A stretch of DNA of 5,903 nt from Gordonia sp. (in: high G+C Gram-positive bacteria) (GTDB lineage: Bacteria; Actinomycetota; Actinomycetes; Mycobacteriales; Mycobacteriaceae). Positions 5,667 through 5,903 of the stretch are shown in pieces (within the stretch, counting starts at the first letter, position 1; each line of letters starts with the position of its first letter). The DNA lies in NCBI GenBank assembly GCA_030152405.1, contig JASLJL010000195.1, positions 1 through 5,903 of the forward strand, written 5' to 3'. The notes under the pieces were generated by a model, which worked only from the letters and a program-made list of their open reading frames with translations, was not told where the DNA came from and made no database searches. A program made the translations under genes and the position numbers.

Positions 5667-5903
5667 GTGCGTTCGCCCATCCCTGATTATCTCGCCGACA
5701 CCCTCCGAGCCGTGGAGGCCGACCAGTCGGGCGCCACGGCCGACTACATCCCCGAGCTCGCCGACGCCGATCCGGACCGTCTCGCGGTGGCGTTCTGCAC
5801 CGAGGACGGCCGCCTGTACTCGCAGGGCGACAGCGACGTCGAGTTCAGCATCCAGTCGATATCCAAGCCCTTCGTCTACGCGTTGGCGCTGGCGGATCGG
5901 GGC
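5667..5903 (+). CDS. glsA: Glutaminase GlsA, N-terminal part (3' end outside window)
   Basis: Seventy-nine codons are visible and the frame is open to the edge. The enzyme hydrolyses L-glutamine to L-glutamate and ammonia; it is cytosolic and belongs to the serine beta-lactamase-like glutaminase family. The N-terminus MRSPIPDYLADTL leads into ADYIPEL (residues 25-31), AFCTEDGRLYSQGD (42-55) and FSIQSISKPF (60-69). Ser64 and Lys67 form the SxxK nucleophile/base pair, and Gln63 and Tyr27 correspond to substrate-binding residues. The spacing Tyr27-Gln63-Ser64-Lys67 is identical to Tyr249-Gln285-Ser286-Lys289 of human kidney-type glutaminase. The family usually exceeds 300 aa, so about three quarters of the gene lies beyond the window, including any C-terminal STAS or cyclic-nucleotide-binding domain that some actinobacterial versions carry. 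GTG 5667 is chosen because it sets the homologous frame and sits 6 nt after a -10 box; the overlapping ATG at 5665 is out of frame. It is divergent from the polysaccharide operon and probably not functionally tied to it. Confidence 0.95.
   Translation, partial: MRSPIPDYLADTLRAVEADQSGATADYIPELADADPDRLAVAFCTEDGRLYSQGDSDVEFSIQSISKPFVYALALADRG

Overview
The window is high-GC DNA with actinobacterial character: GTG starts, SD-less starts sitting 6 nt behind TANNNT boxes, and R/A/V-rich proteins. Gene content and start-site style suggest the mycolic-acid actinomycetes (Gordonia, Rhodococcus, Williamsia, Nocardia type). This placement is an inference from composition and is not shown by a marker gene. 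It is almost entirely coding: four genes on the minus strand in one tight unit, then a 59-bp divergent intergenic region and the 5' end of a fifth gene on the plus strand.

Right to left, in the direction of transcription, the minus-strand unit is as follows. (1) 5607-3664: a 647-aa secreted, C-terminally anchored BcsB-like protein, the extracytoplasmic partner of a processive glycan synthase. (2) After a 17-nt gap, 3646-2138: a 502-aa protein with about nine membrane helices and a C-terminal extracytoplasmic domain, remotely reminiscent of an exosortase fused to an EpsI-type domain. (3) With a one-base TGATG overlap, 2138-681: a 485-aa processive family-2 glycosyltransferase with all the BcsA/hyaluronan-synthase-type motifs but no PilZ domain. 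(4) With a four-base GTGA overlap, 684 to beyond base 1: an incomplete polytopic GT-C-like membrane protein. The spacing implies one transcript with translational coupling. The likely joint task is to make, translocate and perhaps modify an exopolysaccharide at the cell envelope. The polymer cannot be read from the sequence, and nothing in the window (no PilZ, cellulase, BcsC or diguanylate cyclase) shows it to be classical c-di-GMP-controlled cellulose.

Across the intergenic gap (5608-5666) lies glsA, a glutaminase, of which the first 79 codons are visible. Both divergent genes have a TANNNT -10 box exactly 6 nt before the start codon and no Shine-Dalgarno, so both transcripts are probably leaderless. 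A perfect 7-6-7 inverted repeat sits between the two -10 boxes and abuts the glsA -10; it is a good operator candidate for one or both promoters.

Other non-obvious structure includes a perfect 12-bp inverted repeat with a 5-nt loop inside the second gene (3264-3292) and an 8-bp GC hairpin over the signal-peptide codons of the BcsB-like gene (5514-5537). No RNA genes, mobile elements, CRISPR arrays or intrinsic terminators were seen.
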